Notes: generated by a model not told the origin, from the letters alone. A stretch of 64,000 bases of DNA from Siphonodentalium dalli (GCA_032622095.1 CP136062.1:153074875-153138874), one strand, 5' to 3'. Counted from the first letter of the stretch, positions 1 to 11,380 are shown. A program made the numbers and translations.

Positions 1-160
1 GGTTACTACTATGTGACGGATATAATGCTTCTAGGCTGGTCCCTGGTTACTACTATGTGACGGATATAATGCTTCTAGGCTGGTCCCTGGTTACTACTAG
101 GTGACGGATATAATGCTTCTAGGCTGGTCCCTGGTTACTACTATGTGACGGATATAAAGC
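1..160. repeat. 44-bp minisatellite, about 3.6 copies
   Basis: A 44-bp unit beginning GGTTACTACTATGTGACGG restarts at 1, 45, 89 and 133 with almost no divergence (one T/G change in the third copy). The near identity suggests recent expansion. It lies just upstream of the lectin exon acceptor, so it is intronic. The array runs off the left edge. Confidence 0.95.
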
Positions 161-203
161 ATTGAACAGCATTATACCTTTCAGTTAATTCAATTAATTT
201 CAG

Positions 204-460
204 ATGCAATCAAGTACCCATCATCTAATGACTTCGATCTGTTTTGGATTGACGGAACCCTGAGTGGTACTTGGAAACACTTGGACGGAAGTGACGTGGC
301 ATTCACCAATTGGAACACATTCGAGCCAGACGGCACCGGATCCTGCATGATGTTCTGGCATCATCCAACCCATCCGGCATTCGACCACAGTATGTGGCTG
401 GAAGGGGATCACCCATGCAACATTCTGTGTGGCTATGTCTGTGTGTATGATTTATATTAA
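204..460 (+). CDS. last exon of a C-type-lectin-like domain protein (partial)
   Basis: An open stretch follows a pyrimidine-rich acceptor (TTTCAG, AG at 202-203) and ends at TAA 458-460. The first two bases complete a codon split with the previous exon. The translation has the second half of a C-type lectin domain: FWIDG, then a WNTFEPDG segment (the EPD/EPN/QPD position that in characterised lectins contacts sugar through calcium), then the late W and the closing Cys pattern (CNILCGYVCVY). The domain ends a few residues before the stop, as usual in small secreted invertebrate lectins. Earlier exons, including any signal peptide, lie outside the window, so secretion and sugar specificity are inferred only. 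EPD fits neither textbook EPN (mannose) nor QPD (galactose). The start is a splice site, not a methionine. No frameshift or internal stop is seen. Confidence 0.88.
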
Positions 461-1349
461 AGGCGTGCGTAGTTCTGTTATTTTAAAGTGGCATATACTT
501 GTCCAATGTTTAGAGTCAATTGAATTTCACTTATTGAACCATCGTCAATTACAGACTAAAAGTCGACAGATGTAGTAACCGTCCAACAATCTATTATTTC
601 TTTGTTGCGCATTCTGAATATTCTACCATGTTTATTTCTATAACCAGACCATCATATATATATTTAGAACATGCTTGGCCCGATTACTGAATGCCAAATT
701 CAACAAAGATGAACTAACTGTGAAGTGAAAGTGCACGAGTCTATACAATTTGACTAATTTGACTTATGATATCTTAACCATTTCTATTCTAAATGGATTC
801 TGCCACTCGGTTATAAAAGTATACATTGGAATGATCGATTTTTCATCTGCCAGTGGGTGGGGGGGGGGGGGTATTGTGGTGTTGGGAATAAGCAGACCAC
901 ATATAATACACGTGCAGTGAATGATTGTGCTATATCTTGGAGGAAAATGTTCGGATAATACGTTCAATGTTTAAGAGTCAAGTAACGTTCACTTCTGTAT
1001 ATTTACATACTAAGTGTCATCATCACTAAATCCAGCATCCGATTGGTCGGCGCCCACGTGGCTAGTTGCAATTATTTCTCGGTGAATGCGCCACAGCTAA
1101 TAACTGCAGCCTCATAACAACATCGACACGTCATTTGGGTTTGGAAAGACGAACGCGTAATGTTTTGGGCGCATTTGGACTCGCGCATGATTGACTTAAT
1201 AAATCATTGGGTTTCAATATAAAGAGAAATTGTTCCTGTTAACTTTTGCCAAGGGTGCTATGTGATATTTTGAGCTGTTTTTGTCACGATACACTTTTCG
1301 ATTTGAATACATTTACAAAAGTGGCTTTTTCGCTAAATGTATACAAATA
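461..1349. other. gene-free flank downstream of the lectin exon
   Basis: This holds the presumed 3' UTR and intergenic DNA. I see no coding pattern. The only notable item is a poly-G run near 857-870, which may be unstable in sequencing. Confidence 0.6.
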
Positions 1350-1474
1350 TAAGGATTAACTGTCGTGTGGACTGTTTTTATGGAGATGTAACCGTGAGGG
1401 TTTTACACAAGTTATGACCACTTGCCTCACGGTTACATCTCCATAAAAACAGTTCACATGACAGTTAATCCTTA
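1350..1474. mobile_element. small palindromic MITE with TA flanks
   Basis: Two arms of about 48 bp (1352-1399 and 1425-1472) are near-perfect reverse complements around a 25-bp loop. The ends are AGGATTAACTGTC and GACAGTTAATCCT, each flanked by TA, the target duplication of Tc1/mariner transposons. No coding capacity. Its family is an inference from the TA sites. Confidence 0.75.
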
Positions 1475-1727
1475 TGAATCATCATCGTCAATTCAATTAA
1501 CCGAGTAAAATTCAATTGAAGGAGTAATAAAATCCAACAATAAATTCCTTCTCTGTGACTCGACTGATATGTTCTGTAGGTTAATACCCAAGCCGGCATT
1601 CGCTATACATGTATCTAGAACTTCCTTGGTTGGATTGCTGTAATCAGAATCCAACAAATATGAATTCACTATCAAAGTTACTCTAAGTGAATGATACTCT
1701 ATCAATTTTCAACATATTATATGCCAC

Positions 1728-2063
1728 GTTAAAATAAGAGGACTACACCACTGTCAGATTAAAATAACAGGACTACACCACTGTCAGATTAAAATAACAG
1801 GACTATACCATGCACTGTCAGATTAAAATAACAGGACTATACCATGCACTGTCAGATTAAAATAACAGGACTATACCATGCACTGTCAGATTAAAATAAC
1901 AGGGCTATACCATGCACTGTCAGATTAAAATAACAGGACTATACCATGCACTGTCAGATTAAAATAACAGGACTATACCATGCACTGTCAGATTAAAATA
2001 ACAGGACTATACCATGCACTGTCAGATTAAAATAACAGGACTATACCATGCACTGTCATATTT
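1728..2063. repeat. 34-bp minisatellite with 30-bp leading units
   Basis: The unit AGATTAAAATAACAGGACTA plus a short CCATGCACTGTC tail repeats about ten times. The first two or three units lack a 4-bp ATGC-type insertion and are 30 bp long. The rest are almost identical 34-mers. Confidence 0.95.
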
Positions 2064-2549
2064 GACACCAAATAATTCGTAATTTCTAAAGCCATTTGTC
2101 TGCTTACCATGCAACAATGAATGAAAATATCTTGCAATCACAATCATTCGTATAACACATTGTCAATTGTTTTCCTTTGTTAAGCAAACAAAGGCATTTT
2201 TATTTTTACAAAACATGGCTTTTGTTTAGATCCTGGTATGCAAATAATAAAGAGCGTTTATATCATTTGTGTGTGATTAACCAATTCTATAATTGCGCTA
2301 TGTTATGTAAACTGAAGCAAAACTTCTGTAACACGAGCAGGCTCTTGTTTACGTACACCATCGTACGTCTTTACGACAATATACTATTTACGCGGTGATT
2401 ATGTTTGGCATATGAACAAAACTATATATATTTTAATATTCCTTCTGTTGATGGCGTTTTGAACAAATACGAATATTTCTGCAGAGAACGCCACCCGTTC
2501 CTTTAAGTTCCCGAACAATTATTTGTATATATTTCGTAATTTATTTAAG

Positions 2550-2694
2550 AAATAACCCGTGTTTCGATTAAGATTATGAATGTATAATCGTAAAGATTTA
2601 AGACACATTCTATAATTGTGCGTAGCGCATTATATTAAATTTGTCTTCAAACTTTACGGCTATACCTTCATGACCTTAATCGAAACAGGTTATT
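2550..2694. mobile_element. foldback hairpin element
   Basis: A left arm starting AAATAACCCGTGTTTCGATT (about 2550-2605) is the reverse complement of a right arm ending CGAAACAGGTTATTT (about 2642-2694), separated by about 37 bp. Arms match at roughly 80 percent by eye. It is likely an old MITE. The surrounding 2064-2850 contains nothing else I can support. Confidence 0.65.
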
Positions 2695-2854
2695 TTTTTG
2701 TCACTTAATCCGTCATTTCACATGAGAACCACCCTAAGTAGAAGGTATGAGTATAAAAGAAGAGTAAAACTTAGAGATCATTTCTGACGAAAAATACCAA
2801 TCCAAAGTTGAAATTGACATGCATGCTGCCAATCAAACATCCAATTATCGATTG

Positions 2855-3680
2855 TCCTATTCTGCATCGGGGACTACTATCTATGGAATGGTCAGATATG
2901 CATTATTTGTTATATTATATCGAATACTGGAATATTGTTAATTATAAATTAGTCGTTTGTGATTGGCAAGTGAACAGTATGCACGCATTGGTCAACTGAT
3001 CGCTCAACTGTGGCAACAGGCGTTCCAGAAATGTTTCGCCTGACTGACTCGATTTGTTAGCTTCTGAAACTTCATTTCTTTGCAAATTTAGCTCGACCGA
3101 GTCTTGTTGGGTTTTCTGGGTACACTGCAGTACTGATGGTTAGTTAACAATAAAGTCAATAGCAGGGCATCCTACCTGAACTATTTTTGATGTAACACAT
3201 TAATACCCGTTTATATCACATAAAGTGTCAAATAGTTTCCATGTACATCATAGGTACGCGGTATAGGCGTGGTGATATTGCACAATGCTGATGTGAGTGT
3301 TTCTATAGCAAAAATAATCCCTGTGTATGACAACCAATGGTTTTATAGTATTCTGTGGAATGACAGCTTGTGATTAAATTATATATTTATATTCATATGT
3401 GCACACTGTTTGATGATATTTTTGCTGACGAAAATGAAAAATGTCCCAGAAAATATTTATATGTCGGGGGCAAATAGTGGTCCTAGAGGAGGAATAGTGG
3501 TCATAGAGGAGGAATAGTTCATGAGCCGCAATCGGGTGGAATATTCTGCCTCGGGGACTACTATCTATGGAATGGTCAGATATGCATTATTTGTTATATT
3601 ATATCGAATACTGGAATATTGTTATATTATTGCGAATACTGGAATATTGTTATATTATAGCCAACACTGGAATACTGGTA
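2855..3680. repeat. 80-bp segment duplicated 685 bp apart, with 27-bp subrepeats
   Basis: About 80 bp (GGGGACTACTATCTATGGAA and onward) at 2870-2938 reappears almost unchanged at 3554-3624. In the second copy the end, CGAATACTGGAATATTGTTA, is itself repeated two to three times (27-bp period) to about 3680. No coding signal between the copies. Confidence 0.85.
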
Positions 3681-3756
3681 ACAAATAAAGTCCAATCTTT
3701 TCCAAATAGTTTCTTTTCCTTTGACACGAATTTTGAAAATCGTTATACGGAGTAAG

Positions 3757-4033
3757 CCTGTTCACGTGAAAATATGCATATGACGGAGATTTTAACCTCA
3801 ATATACGCTCTATATGGAGTAATGGACCTAAAACGCGGGTTTTAAACAGTCCAATGTGGGACTATTTCCATACGACACGACTTACCAGATGTGATATCTG
3901 TATAATGTGTTTCCACTGTGGCACGCTCTATTATACGAAAAAGCGGGTATAATATAAGCTCACTATGGGCTCATTTCAGAGTGAATGTTTAGGTTCAATA
4001 TTAATCTATTTGCACGAGGATATGTGGCCGAGA
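3757..4033 (+). mobile_element. MITE family A copy, left flank of the 30-bp array
   Basis: It starts CCTGTTCACGTGAAAATA and ends TATTTGCACGAGGATATGT. The same two ends bound copies at 6655-6893, 7600-7930, 12467-12887, 13016-13434 and 42894-43200. Interior landmarks shared with the others are a run like GTGTTTCCACTGTGGC and alternating 'AATATGAGCTTATTT' style motifs. No open frame of note. Ends are approximate; I could not fix the target duplication. Confidence 0.6.
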
Positions 4034-4143
4034 AAATTCTTGAGTCCATTCTGATCTGAGAAAGATCAGGTTGGGACATTTTGTTGTTATCCAACATATC
4101 CTTGCTCAGAGAGGTTCACATTGGACATAATTATTCACGTTAA

Positions 4144-6625
4144 CGTAGTCAGATTTAGGGGAATTCTGTTGCAATATGAAATCAGATTTAGGGGGCTGTT
4201 GCACTATGAAGTCAGATTTTGGGGGCTGTTGCATTAAGAAATCAGATTTAGGGGGCTGTTGCACTATGAAATCAGATTTAGGGGGCTGTTGCACTATGAC
4301 GTCCGATTTAGGGGGCTGTTGCACTATTAAGTCAGATTTAGGGGGCTGTTGCACTATGAAGTAAGATTTAGGGGGCTGTTGTACTATGAAGACAGATTTA
4401 GGGGGCTGTTGTACTATGAAGTCAGATTTAGGGGGCTGTTGCACTATGAAGTCAGATTTAGGGGGCTGTTGCACTATGAAGTCAGATTTTGGGGGCTGTT
4501 GCATTAAGAAATCAGATTTAGGGGGCTGTTGCACTATGGAATCAGATTTAGGGGGCTGTTGCACTATGAAGTCAGATTTTGGGGGCTGTTGCATTAAGAA
4601 ATCAGATTTAGGGGGCTGTTGCACTATGAAATCAGATTTAGGGGGCTGTTGCACTATGACGTCCGATTTAGGGGGCTGTTGCACTATTAAGTCAGATTTA
4701 GGGGGCTGTTGCACTATGAAGTAAGATTTAGGGGGCTGTTGTACTATGAAGTCAGATTTAGGGGGCTGTTGTACTATGAAGTCAGATTTAGGGGGCTGTT
4801 GCAATATGAAGTCAGATTTAGGGGGCAGTTGTACTATGAAGTCAGATTTGGGGGCTGTTGTACTATGAAGTCAGATTTAGGGGGCTGTTGCACTATGAAG
4901 TCAGATTTAGGGGGCTGTTGTACTATGAAGTCAGATTTAGGGGGCTTTTGCACTATGAAGTCAGATTTAGGGGGCTGTTGCACTATGAAGTCAGATTTAG
5001 GGGGCTGTTCCACAATGAAGTCAGATTTAGGGGGCTGTTGCACTATGAAGTTAGATTTAGGGGGCTGTTGCACTATGAAGTCAGATTTAGGTGGCTGTTG
5101 CACTATGACGTCAGATTTAGGGGGCTGTTGTACTATGACGTCATATTTAGGGGGCTGTTGCATTAAGAAATCAGATTTGGTGGCTGTTGCACTATGAAGT
5201 CAGATTTAGGGGGCTGTTGCACAATGAAGTCAGATTTAGGGGGCTGTTGTACTATGACGTCATATTTAGGGGGCTGTTGCATTAAGAAATCAGATTTGGT
5301 GGCTGTTGCACTATGAAGTCAGATTTAGGGGGCTGTTGCACTATGAAGTCAGATTTAGGGGGCTGTTGCACTATGAAGTCAGATTTAGGTGGCTGTTGTA
5401 CTATGACGTCATATTTAGGAGGCTGTTGCATTAAGAAATCAGATTTAGGTGGCTGTTGCACTATGAAGTCAGATTTAGGGGGCTGTTGCATCAAGAAATC
5501 AGATTTAGGGGGCTGTTGCGCTATGTAGTCAGATTTAGGGGGCTGTTGTAATATGACGTCAGATTTAGGGGGCTGTTGCATTAAGAAATCAGATTTAGGG
5601 GGCTGTTGCACTATGAAGTCAGATTTAGGGGGCTGTTGCACTATGACGTCAGATTTAGGGGGCTGTTGCACTATGACGTCATGTTTAGGGGGATATTGTA
5701 CTATGACGTCATATTTAGGGGATGTTGTATTATGACGTCATATTTAGGGGGCTGTTGTACTATGAAGTCAGATTTAGGGGGCTATTGCACCATGACGTCA
5801 TGTTTAGGGGATATTGTACTATGACGTCAGATTTAGGGGGCTGTTGCACTATGACGTCATATTTAGGGGGATGTTGTACTATGAAGTCAGATTTAGGGGG
5901 CTGTTGCACTATGACGTCAGATTTAGGGGGCTGTTGTACTATGACGTCATATTTAGGGGGCTGTTGTACTATGAAGTCATATTTTGGGGGCTGTTGCATT
6001 AAGAAATCAGATTTAGGTGGCTGCTGCACTATGACGTCATGTTTAGGGGGTTGTTGTACTATGAAGTCAGATTTTGGGGGCTGTTGCATTAAGAAATCAG
6101 ATTTAGGGGGCTGTTGCACTATGAAGTCAGATTTTGGGGGCTGTTGCATTAAGAAATCAGATTTAGGTGGCTGCTGCACTATGACGTCATGTTTAGGGGG
6201 CTGTTGTACTATGAAGTCAGATTTGGGGGGCTGTTGCATTAAGAAATCAGATTTAGGTGGCTGCTGCAATATGACGTCATGTTTAGGGGGCTGTTGTACT
6301 ATGAAGTCAGATTTTGGGGGCTGTTGCATTAAGAAATCAGATTTAGGGGGCTGTTGCACTATGAAGTCAGATTTTGGGGGCTGTTGCACTATGACGTCAG
6401 ATTTCGATGGCTGTTGCACTATGACGTCATATTTAGGGGCCTGTTGCATTACGAAATCAGATTTAGGTGCCTAATGTTGCACTATGAAGTCAGATTTAGG
6501 GGGCTGTTGCATTAAGAAATCAGATTTAGGGGGCTGTTGCACTATGACGTCAGATTTCGATGGCTGTTGCAATATGACGTCATATTTAGGGGGCTGTTGC
6601 ACTATGAAGTCATATTTTGGGCCGC
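4144..6625. repeat. 30-bp minisatellite array, about 80 copies
   Basis: The unit GTCAGATTTAGGGGGCTGTT followed by GCACTATGAA repeats head to tail for about 2.5 kb. Because 30 is a multiple of three, several frames stay open and give decapeptide repeats: QQPPKSDFIV on the minus strand, MKSDLGGCCT and a HYEVRFRGLL type on the plus strand. None has gene context, so I treat it as non-coding. A higher-order 360-bp period is visible: 4201-4380 is almost identical to 4561-4740. Variant units carry TGACGTCA, mainly after 5100. Single-base indels near 4850, 5180, 5290, 5725, 5815 and 6475 shift the phase. Confidence 0.97.
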
Positions 6626-6654
6626 TGCTGTTGCATTTGCACAGTGACCCAACA

Positions 6655-6893
6655 TGAATACATAATGCAACATATCCTCGTGGCAATAGGTTTATACTTG
6701 ACTTAAATATTCACATAGGTTCATATTCGACGTATTTCATTCTAAAATAACCCCTAGTGGACCTATACCCGTTAATCCATTGGATGACGCAGACCACAGT
6801 GAAACACTTTATAAAGACCGTACATTTGCATGGTCAGTTATGAATTTGTTTCTTCGTGTTATTTTCCAGCATGTTCTCGTGAAAATAAGCACA
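6655..6893 (-). mobile_element. MITE family A copy, right flank of the 30-bp array
   Basis: The reverse complement begins with a TTCTCGTGAAAATAAGC end (near 6890) and finishes with CACGAGGATATGTTGCA (near 6660-6675). It matches 3757-4033 in opposite orientation, including the CACTGTGG and CGGGTAT interior motifs. So the minisatellite lies between two inverted copies of one family. Confidence 0.6.
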
Positions 6894-6989
6894 ATACGGG
6901 CCTATTTTATATTGAAATAGTCCCATACAGCGGTGTTTTAATAACCAGCGTGTATGCCCATATAGAGCGTATATGAGTTTTCAAACAAT

Positions 6990-7337
6990 GCTAATGTGAG
7001 CTTATTTCGCGTAATTATAACTTAACCCGTATACTAGTATTGTGTTTATAATATGATCTTATTTCGCGTAAGTTTAAATAAACCCGTATACTAGTATTGT
7101 GTTTATAATATGAGCTTATTTCGCGTAATTATAAATAAACCCGTATACTAGTATTGTGTTTATAATATGATCTTATTTTGCGTAATTTTAAATAAACCCG
7201 TATACTAGTATTGTGTTTATAATATGATCTTATTTTGCGTAATTTTAAATAAACCCGTATACTAGTATTGTGTTTATAATATGATCTTATTTCGCGTAAT
7301 TATAAATAAACCCGTATACTAGTATTGTGTTTATTTT
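6990..7337. repeat. 57-bp minisatellite, about 6 copies
   Basis: CCCGTATACTAGTATTGTG restarts at 7026, 7083, 7140, 7197, 7254 and 7311, an exact 57-bp period. Each unit includes CTTATTTCGCGTAA. The array ends at TATTTTCACGAGAACAGGC, which looks like the inverted end of MITE family A, so the array may have grown from the edge of that element. Confidence 0.95.
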
Positions 7338-7416
7338 CACGAGAACAGGCTGCATGATGAGAGAAGGGAAGACAAGTAAAAACGCTTACTGGGAAAATGT
7401 ACCAATAACACCTCAC

Positions 7417-7566
7417 ATTATCAAGACCCCACCCTGATACCACATTCCTTCAAATAACGAACAATATCGTCAAGACCCCACCCTGATACCACATTCCTTC
7501 AAATAACGAACAATATCGTCAAGACCCCACCCTGATACCACATTCCTTCAAATAACGAACAATAGT
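7417..7566. repeat. 49-bp minisatellite, 3 copies
   Basis: TCAAGACCCCACCCTGATAC restarts at 7421, 7470 and 7519. Copies are virtually identical. Confidence 0.95.
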
Positions 7567-7599
7567 GTCTTACTGTGCTAGTCAAGAACTCAGAAGGGT

Positions 7600-7930
7600 G
7601 AACCGTTAACATATCCTAGCATAAATCCACATATAATTTGAAATACGCACATAATCGACCTATAGTGTGAAATAGGAACATAATCCACATTTTATGTGAA
7701 ATAGGCAGATAATGACATTATCATATTATGAAATAAGCAGATAATGCACTATTTTCTGTTATCTCGTTTTATTGCACGGGCTAGAGTGATACCACATGTT
7801 AAAGAGCGTACACCTGAAAAGTCGTGAGCTGTCTTATTTGCGTCATAGTCCGCACATAATCTGCATAGAATCGCCATATTATGAGTCGATAATGTGACTA
7901 AAACTCTCTCATTTCCGAACATTATCGAGG
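7600..7930 (-). mobile_element. MITE family A copy
   Basis: It shares with 42894-43200 (same orientation) and with 12467-12887 and 13016-13434 (opposite) a core containing CACATGTTAAAGAGCGTAC, TCTGCATAGAATCGCC and GAGTCGATAATGTGACTAAA. Divergence is moderate. No coding capacity. Confidence 0.65.
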
Positions 7931-7984
7931 TACCAAAACTCGATTCTTTTCCTAATTTCGGTTAAATGTTTGAACTGAAATGGT

Positions 7985-9658
7985 TATCAGTTGAAAACAT
8001 TTCGAACCATTATTATAGGGGATATCAGGTGGGAATTTCCATCAACTGGAAATAGTGAGGTACTTGTCGGACATTTTCAATTCATTGGGGTGATAGGTGA
8101 CAGATGGGGCTGCAATGTAATTTCGCGAACTTTGCAATAACTAACTATCGCCGTGGTTGAAGATTTTGAAAATTATTGTCCAGAAAATGTAATGGCGACG
8201 ACGGGATGGGGGTGGGTCTTGAAAAAAAATCAAGAATACAAGGTCCGGGTGGGTTGGTGGTTTGTATCTTGAGTCCCGATCGCAGATATCTCCAATGCCA
8301 TATCATTTTTTTCCAAATCCATTTTTAAATACAAATTATGACAAATAACCAATTTGAAATGCCAAGGTTTAAGAAACTGGAGCAGGGGGTCTCATTTAAT
8401 TTAATTTAATTCAATTTAATCGGACATGGCCAGCAATAATTTATTCCCAAACGATGAATTAGCGCTTTAAAAACTAGCTCCGACCTCAATTCATTTCAGA
8501 AACACGGAACTAAATACACCCGCATCCAACGCGAATTACGTTCCGATTGCAAAACTACTATTATTCCCTATATATCCGTGTCGACACACCCATCGATAAC
8601 ATATTGCGCGTAGAAATAATAGCACGAAAATCTGACTTAATCCATCTAACATTGAGCCAACTAAACGCACACATGATTTACAATCAAATTACCAATCTGT
8701 ATGATCTGCATCGTTACTGCGAATACAGAAATCCTTATTCTCGTCTCAGGTTCAAGTCTCGGTTTATACAAAAATCCCAGACCAGGGGGGGGGGTACTAT
8801 GTCTCAGTTGTATAATTACCTATAACACACAAAATTATCGATATTCCATCGGTACTCAATCGGAATTAACGCTCGCAAATTAGTATTTCCTTGGTTTCGG
8901 GGTTAAAAAATGTTTGATTCGAGTCGAGGAACCCACCCATCAAAGCTGAGTGATCAGATATCGATATTTGGAATCTATTATTTTAATTTTAGGTGGCCCA
9001 GTAAACAGTCGACGCGAGGAATTTCTCTGACCAAATTACGAATGAAGATGGATAACTCTAAAATCAAGTGGCTTTTTGTGTCAGATATTTGACAAACCGG
9101 CAAAATTTCGTTGACCAAAATGTTGATAAATAACAGGTTTTGGGTAATTTTTTACTATAGCTGACTGTGGTTAGCATTATATTTGGCAATTAATCGATTC
9201 TGATAACTGAAACGGTATTTAAAAAAAATGTTGTTGTTGGAATCTCATGACATGGGGACCATCGAATCGGATTGAGTATCTTTAGATTGTGTCATGTTTA
9301 TATATAATTATAATCTATCATCTACACGGCATACCTATATAACACAATTCCTATTTGGTTAACATAAAGATAAATGCTTCTAAAAATACTTATGTTTCTG
9401 TTACAAGAACTTGTACGTTACCACATGTTTCGAATTATGAACATACCGACACAGGCTTGAATGACAATAAGAAGGCAAATCTTGGTTTATGTAAACCTGA
9501 GTTTCAAATAGACGAGAATACAGATCAGTGCGGACCAATAATCCCAGCTTATTCGCTCCGAAGCTATGTAACACATCGCGATCACCGTGGTTTGGGCCTG
9601 ATCTAGACTATAGTTTACGCGAAACCTGGTCCAGACCAGAGACCAGAATTCGGCCGAT
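7985..9658 (+). mobile_element. dispersed element C, copy 1 (about 1.7 kb)
   Basis: Blocks of this region match 55470-56820 in reverse complement and in matching order: the GAACCATTATTATAGGGGAT block near 8010, the (TTAAT)n block near 8400, the ACATGATTTACAATCAAATT block near 8670, the GTTAACATAAAGATAAATGC block near 9360, and the end GACCAGAATTCGGCCGAT at 9641-9658. The second copy shows inverted terminal repeats at that end, so this is a non-autonomous TIR element. The left end of this copy is lost or diverged. It has no convincing protein. A poly-G tract is at 8786-8793. Confidence 0.75.
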
Positions 9659-10620
9659 AGTGTCACGGGGCATTGTATCCACAAGCACTCATAATTATTT
9701 CCTATTATGCATGCATTTAATGAGCTAAATGGGGAACCCAAAGGAACTATTTTGTTCAATGTTCTGATTATAACCTGGGACCCAGATAAAGAACCAAAAT
9801 AGGTCACATTGGTCCCCCCCCCCCCCCCTCAGGAAAAAAATTAGAAACAGGTTTGGTTCCATGTTGAACCACAATGTCTGTTTTCTACTTGATGTGGCTC
9901 TTTAATTTGGCTCTTCGAAGAACCAAAACATGTTTGGTTCTTCATTTAGTTCTTTATTTTGGATGTTCGTGAGAAACCAAAACATATGTGTGTTGGTTCT
10001 TCATTTGGTTCTTCGTTTAGAGGATTCGTCACCGAGATATTGAAATTTTGAATTTAACACATTACACCTCTCATTTATACTATATATGCATACACCATCT
10101 CTTTCTTTGATCCTACAACATACATGTATACTATTTAAATTCTTAATTAAACCCTTTGGCTATAAACTTCATTCGGCCCTTTGCATACACTCCAAGTTAC
10201 TTTCGAAATTGATAATAGCCCAACATCAGGTTACGGACTTTGTACTCCCGTTTGTTAACTGTGATTTTAACTATATTACGATTTAGACCTCTAGCAAAAC
10301 ACTCCATTATAGTTATTAAATGGCATACACAGCCTTCATGTGAGTAACATTTCTAAATTATATTCTCCACCGCCAAGCCACCAATTATCTTCTGTATAAT
10401 TAGTTGACTAACCAGTAGGGCTCTTAATAGCCTCTTATAGCCTACTCCACTATATGTATCCAGGAAATATCATCGCGTGTATGCATACTAGTGGTTTAGA
10501 AACCTACCCTCGGTCTAGCGACATTCCTAGCAACCCTTGAATAATTTGAATAATGTGTTTGGTTCTTTATTTGGTTCTTTATTTATGTGTGCTCGGCTTT
10601 GAATTTCCCACCTGGCACCT
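9659..10620. other. gene-free region with TTGGTTCTT-type repeats
   Basis: There is a poly-C run at about 9813-9827. Short degenerate copies of a TTGGTTCTTCATTTGGTTCT motif lie at 9890-10020 and again at 10555-10590. Nothing coding is supported. Confidence 0.6.
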
Positions 10621-10920
10621 CACATGCCTTGTTTTTTTTTAACTTGAATTTCGACTGGACATCGGGGAGGGAAGGAGCTAGAGGAAATTTCAAACCAATA
10701 TTTTTACCAAAAGTAGGAAGATATACAAATGTTGGTATAAAATAACAAATTCCACATACATTACTTGTTGGAAAATCTGACTACCAGAACAATTTCAACA
10801 CATAGTTGATGTGAAATTTCCAACAAATATTGTGTCAGGTATGAAATTTCCAACTGGTGAAAGATTTAACCATAGTTGGGGGATGCCATGTCCACACATG
10901 CACCCCGATATGTTTGGTAC
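10620..10920 (+). repeat. dispersed repeat family B copy
   Basis: It contains blocks with GGAAATTTCCAAC-like motifs, ACAAATGTTGGTATAAAA and AGAACAATTTCAACA. The same order recurs at 35260-35430 and in reverse complement at 14700-14960. Family B has no coding signal. Confidence 0.6.
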
Positions 10921-11331
10921 CATAATATACACCACAGCCCGACGAATTAAGCCAGCTCCACAACTCTAGAAAACTTTATGGGTCTCAATGGGGGTGGGGT
11001 CATCCGATTTACCACAAATCCATAATTATGCATGTACAATGAAATTATAACATGGGCGTGTACCTATTTCCAAATAACGTGACCACTTTCTCATTATATA
11101 GATCATAATGCATGAGAGCAACAACGTGTCTACATGTCGGTGGATGCCTCATCCTACCCGACTACGGTAATATCTGGTCAACACTTCGAAATGTCATAAT
11201 GTTATGAATTGCCAATATGGACTATATGTGGATTACCTGATGCAATTAACTTGAACCAGCACGACTGATACTGTAATGATTGAGCTGAATCAACGACATC
11301 TACACCGCCGCATTCTCACGGGAGTAATCTT

Positions 11332-11380
11332 TGCAGCAAGAAAATATCGGGGTACAATTGTACCTGATATTTTCTTGCAG
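11332..11380. repeat. near-perfect 46-bp palindrome
   Basis: TGCAGCAAGAAAATATC and its reverse complement GATATTTTCTTGCA flank a central GGTACAATTGTACC. One unpaired base sits in the left arm. There is no loop, so it would form a tight cruciform. Confidence 0.85.

Noticed and set aside
4106-4804. Long minus-strand frame of QQPPKSDFIV repeats as a structural or adhesive protein
   Set aside because: The 30-bp unit keeps several frames open on both strands by arithmetic alone; small indels shift them, there is no signal peptide, promoter or splice site, and the flanks are MITEs.
5722-6474. Plus-strand 250-codon MKSDLGGCCT frame as a cysteine-rich peptide gene
   Set aside because: Same array artefact as the minus-strand frame; competing frames are equally open.
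4144-6625. CRISPR array
   Set aside because: Units are contiguous with no unique spacers, and the genome is eukaryotic.
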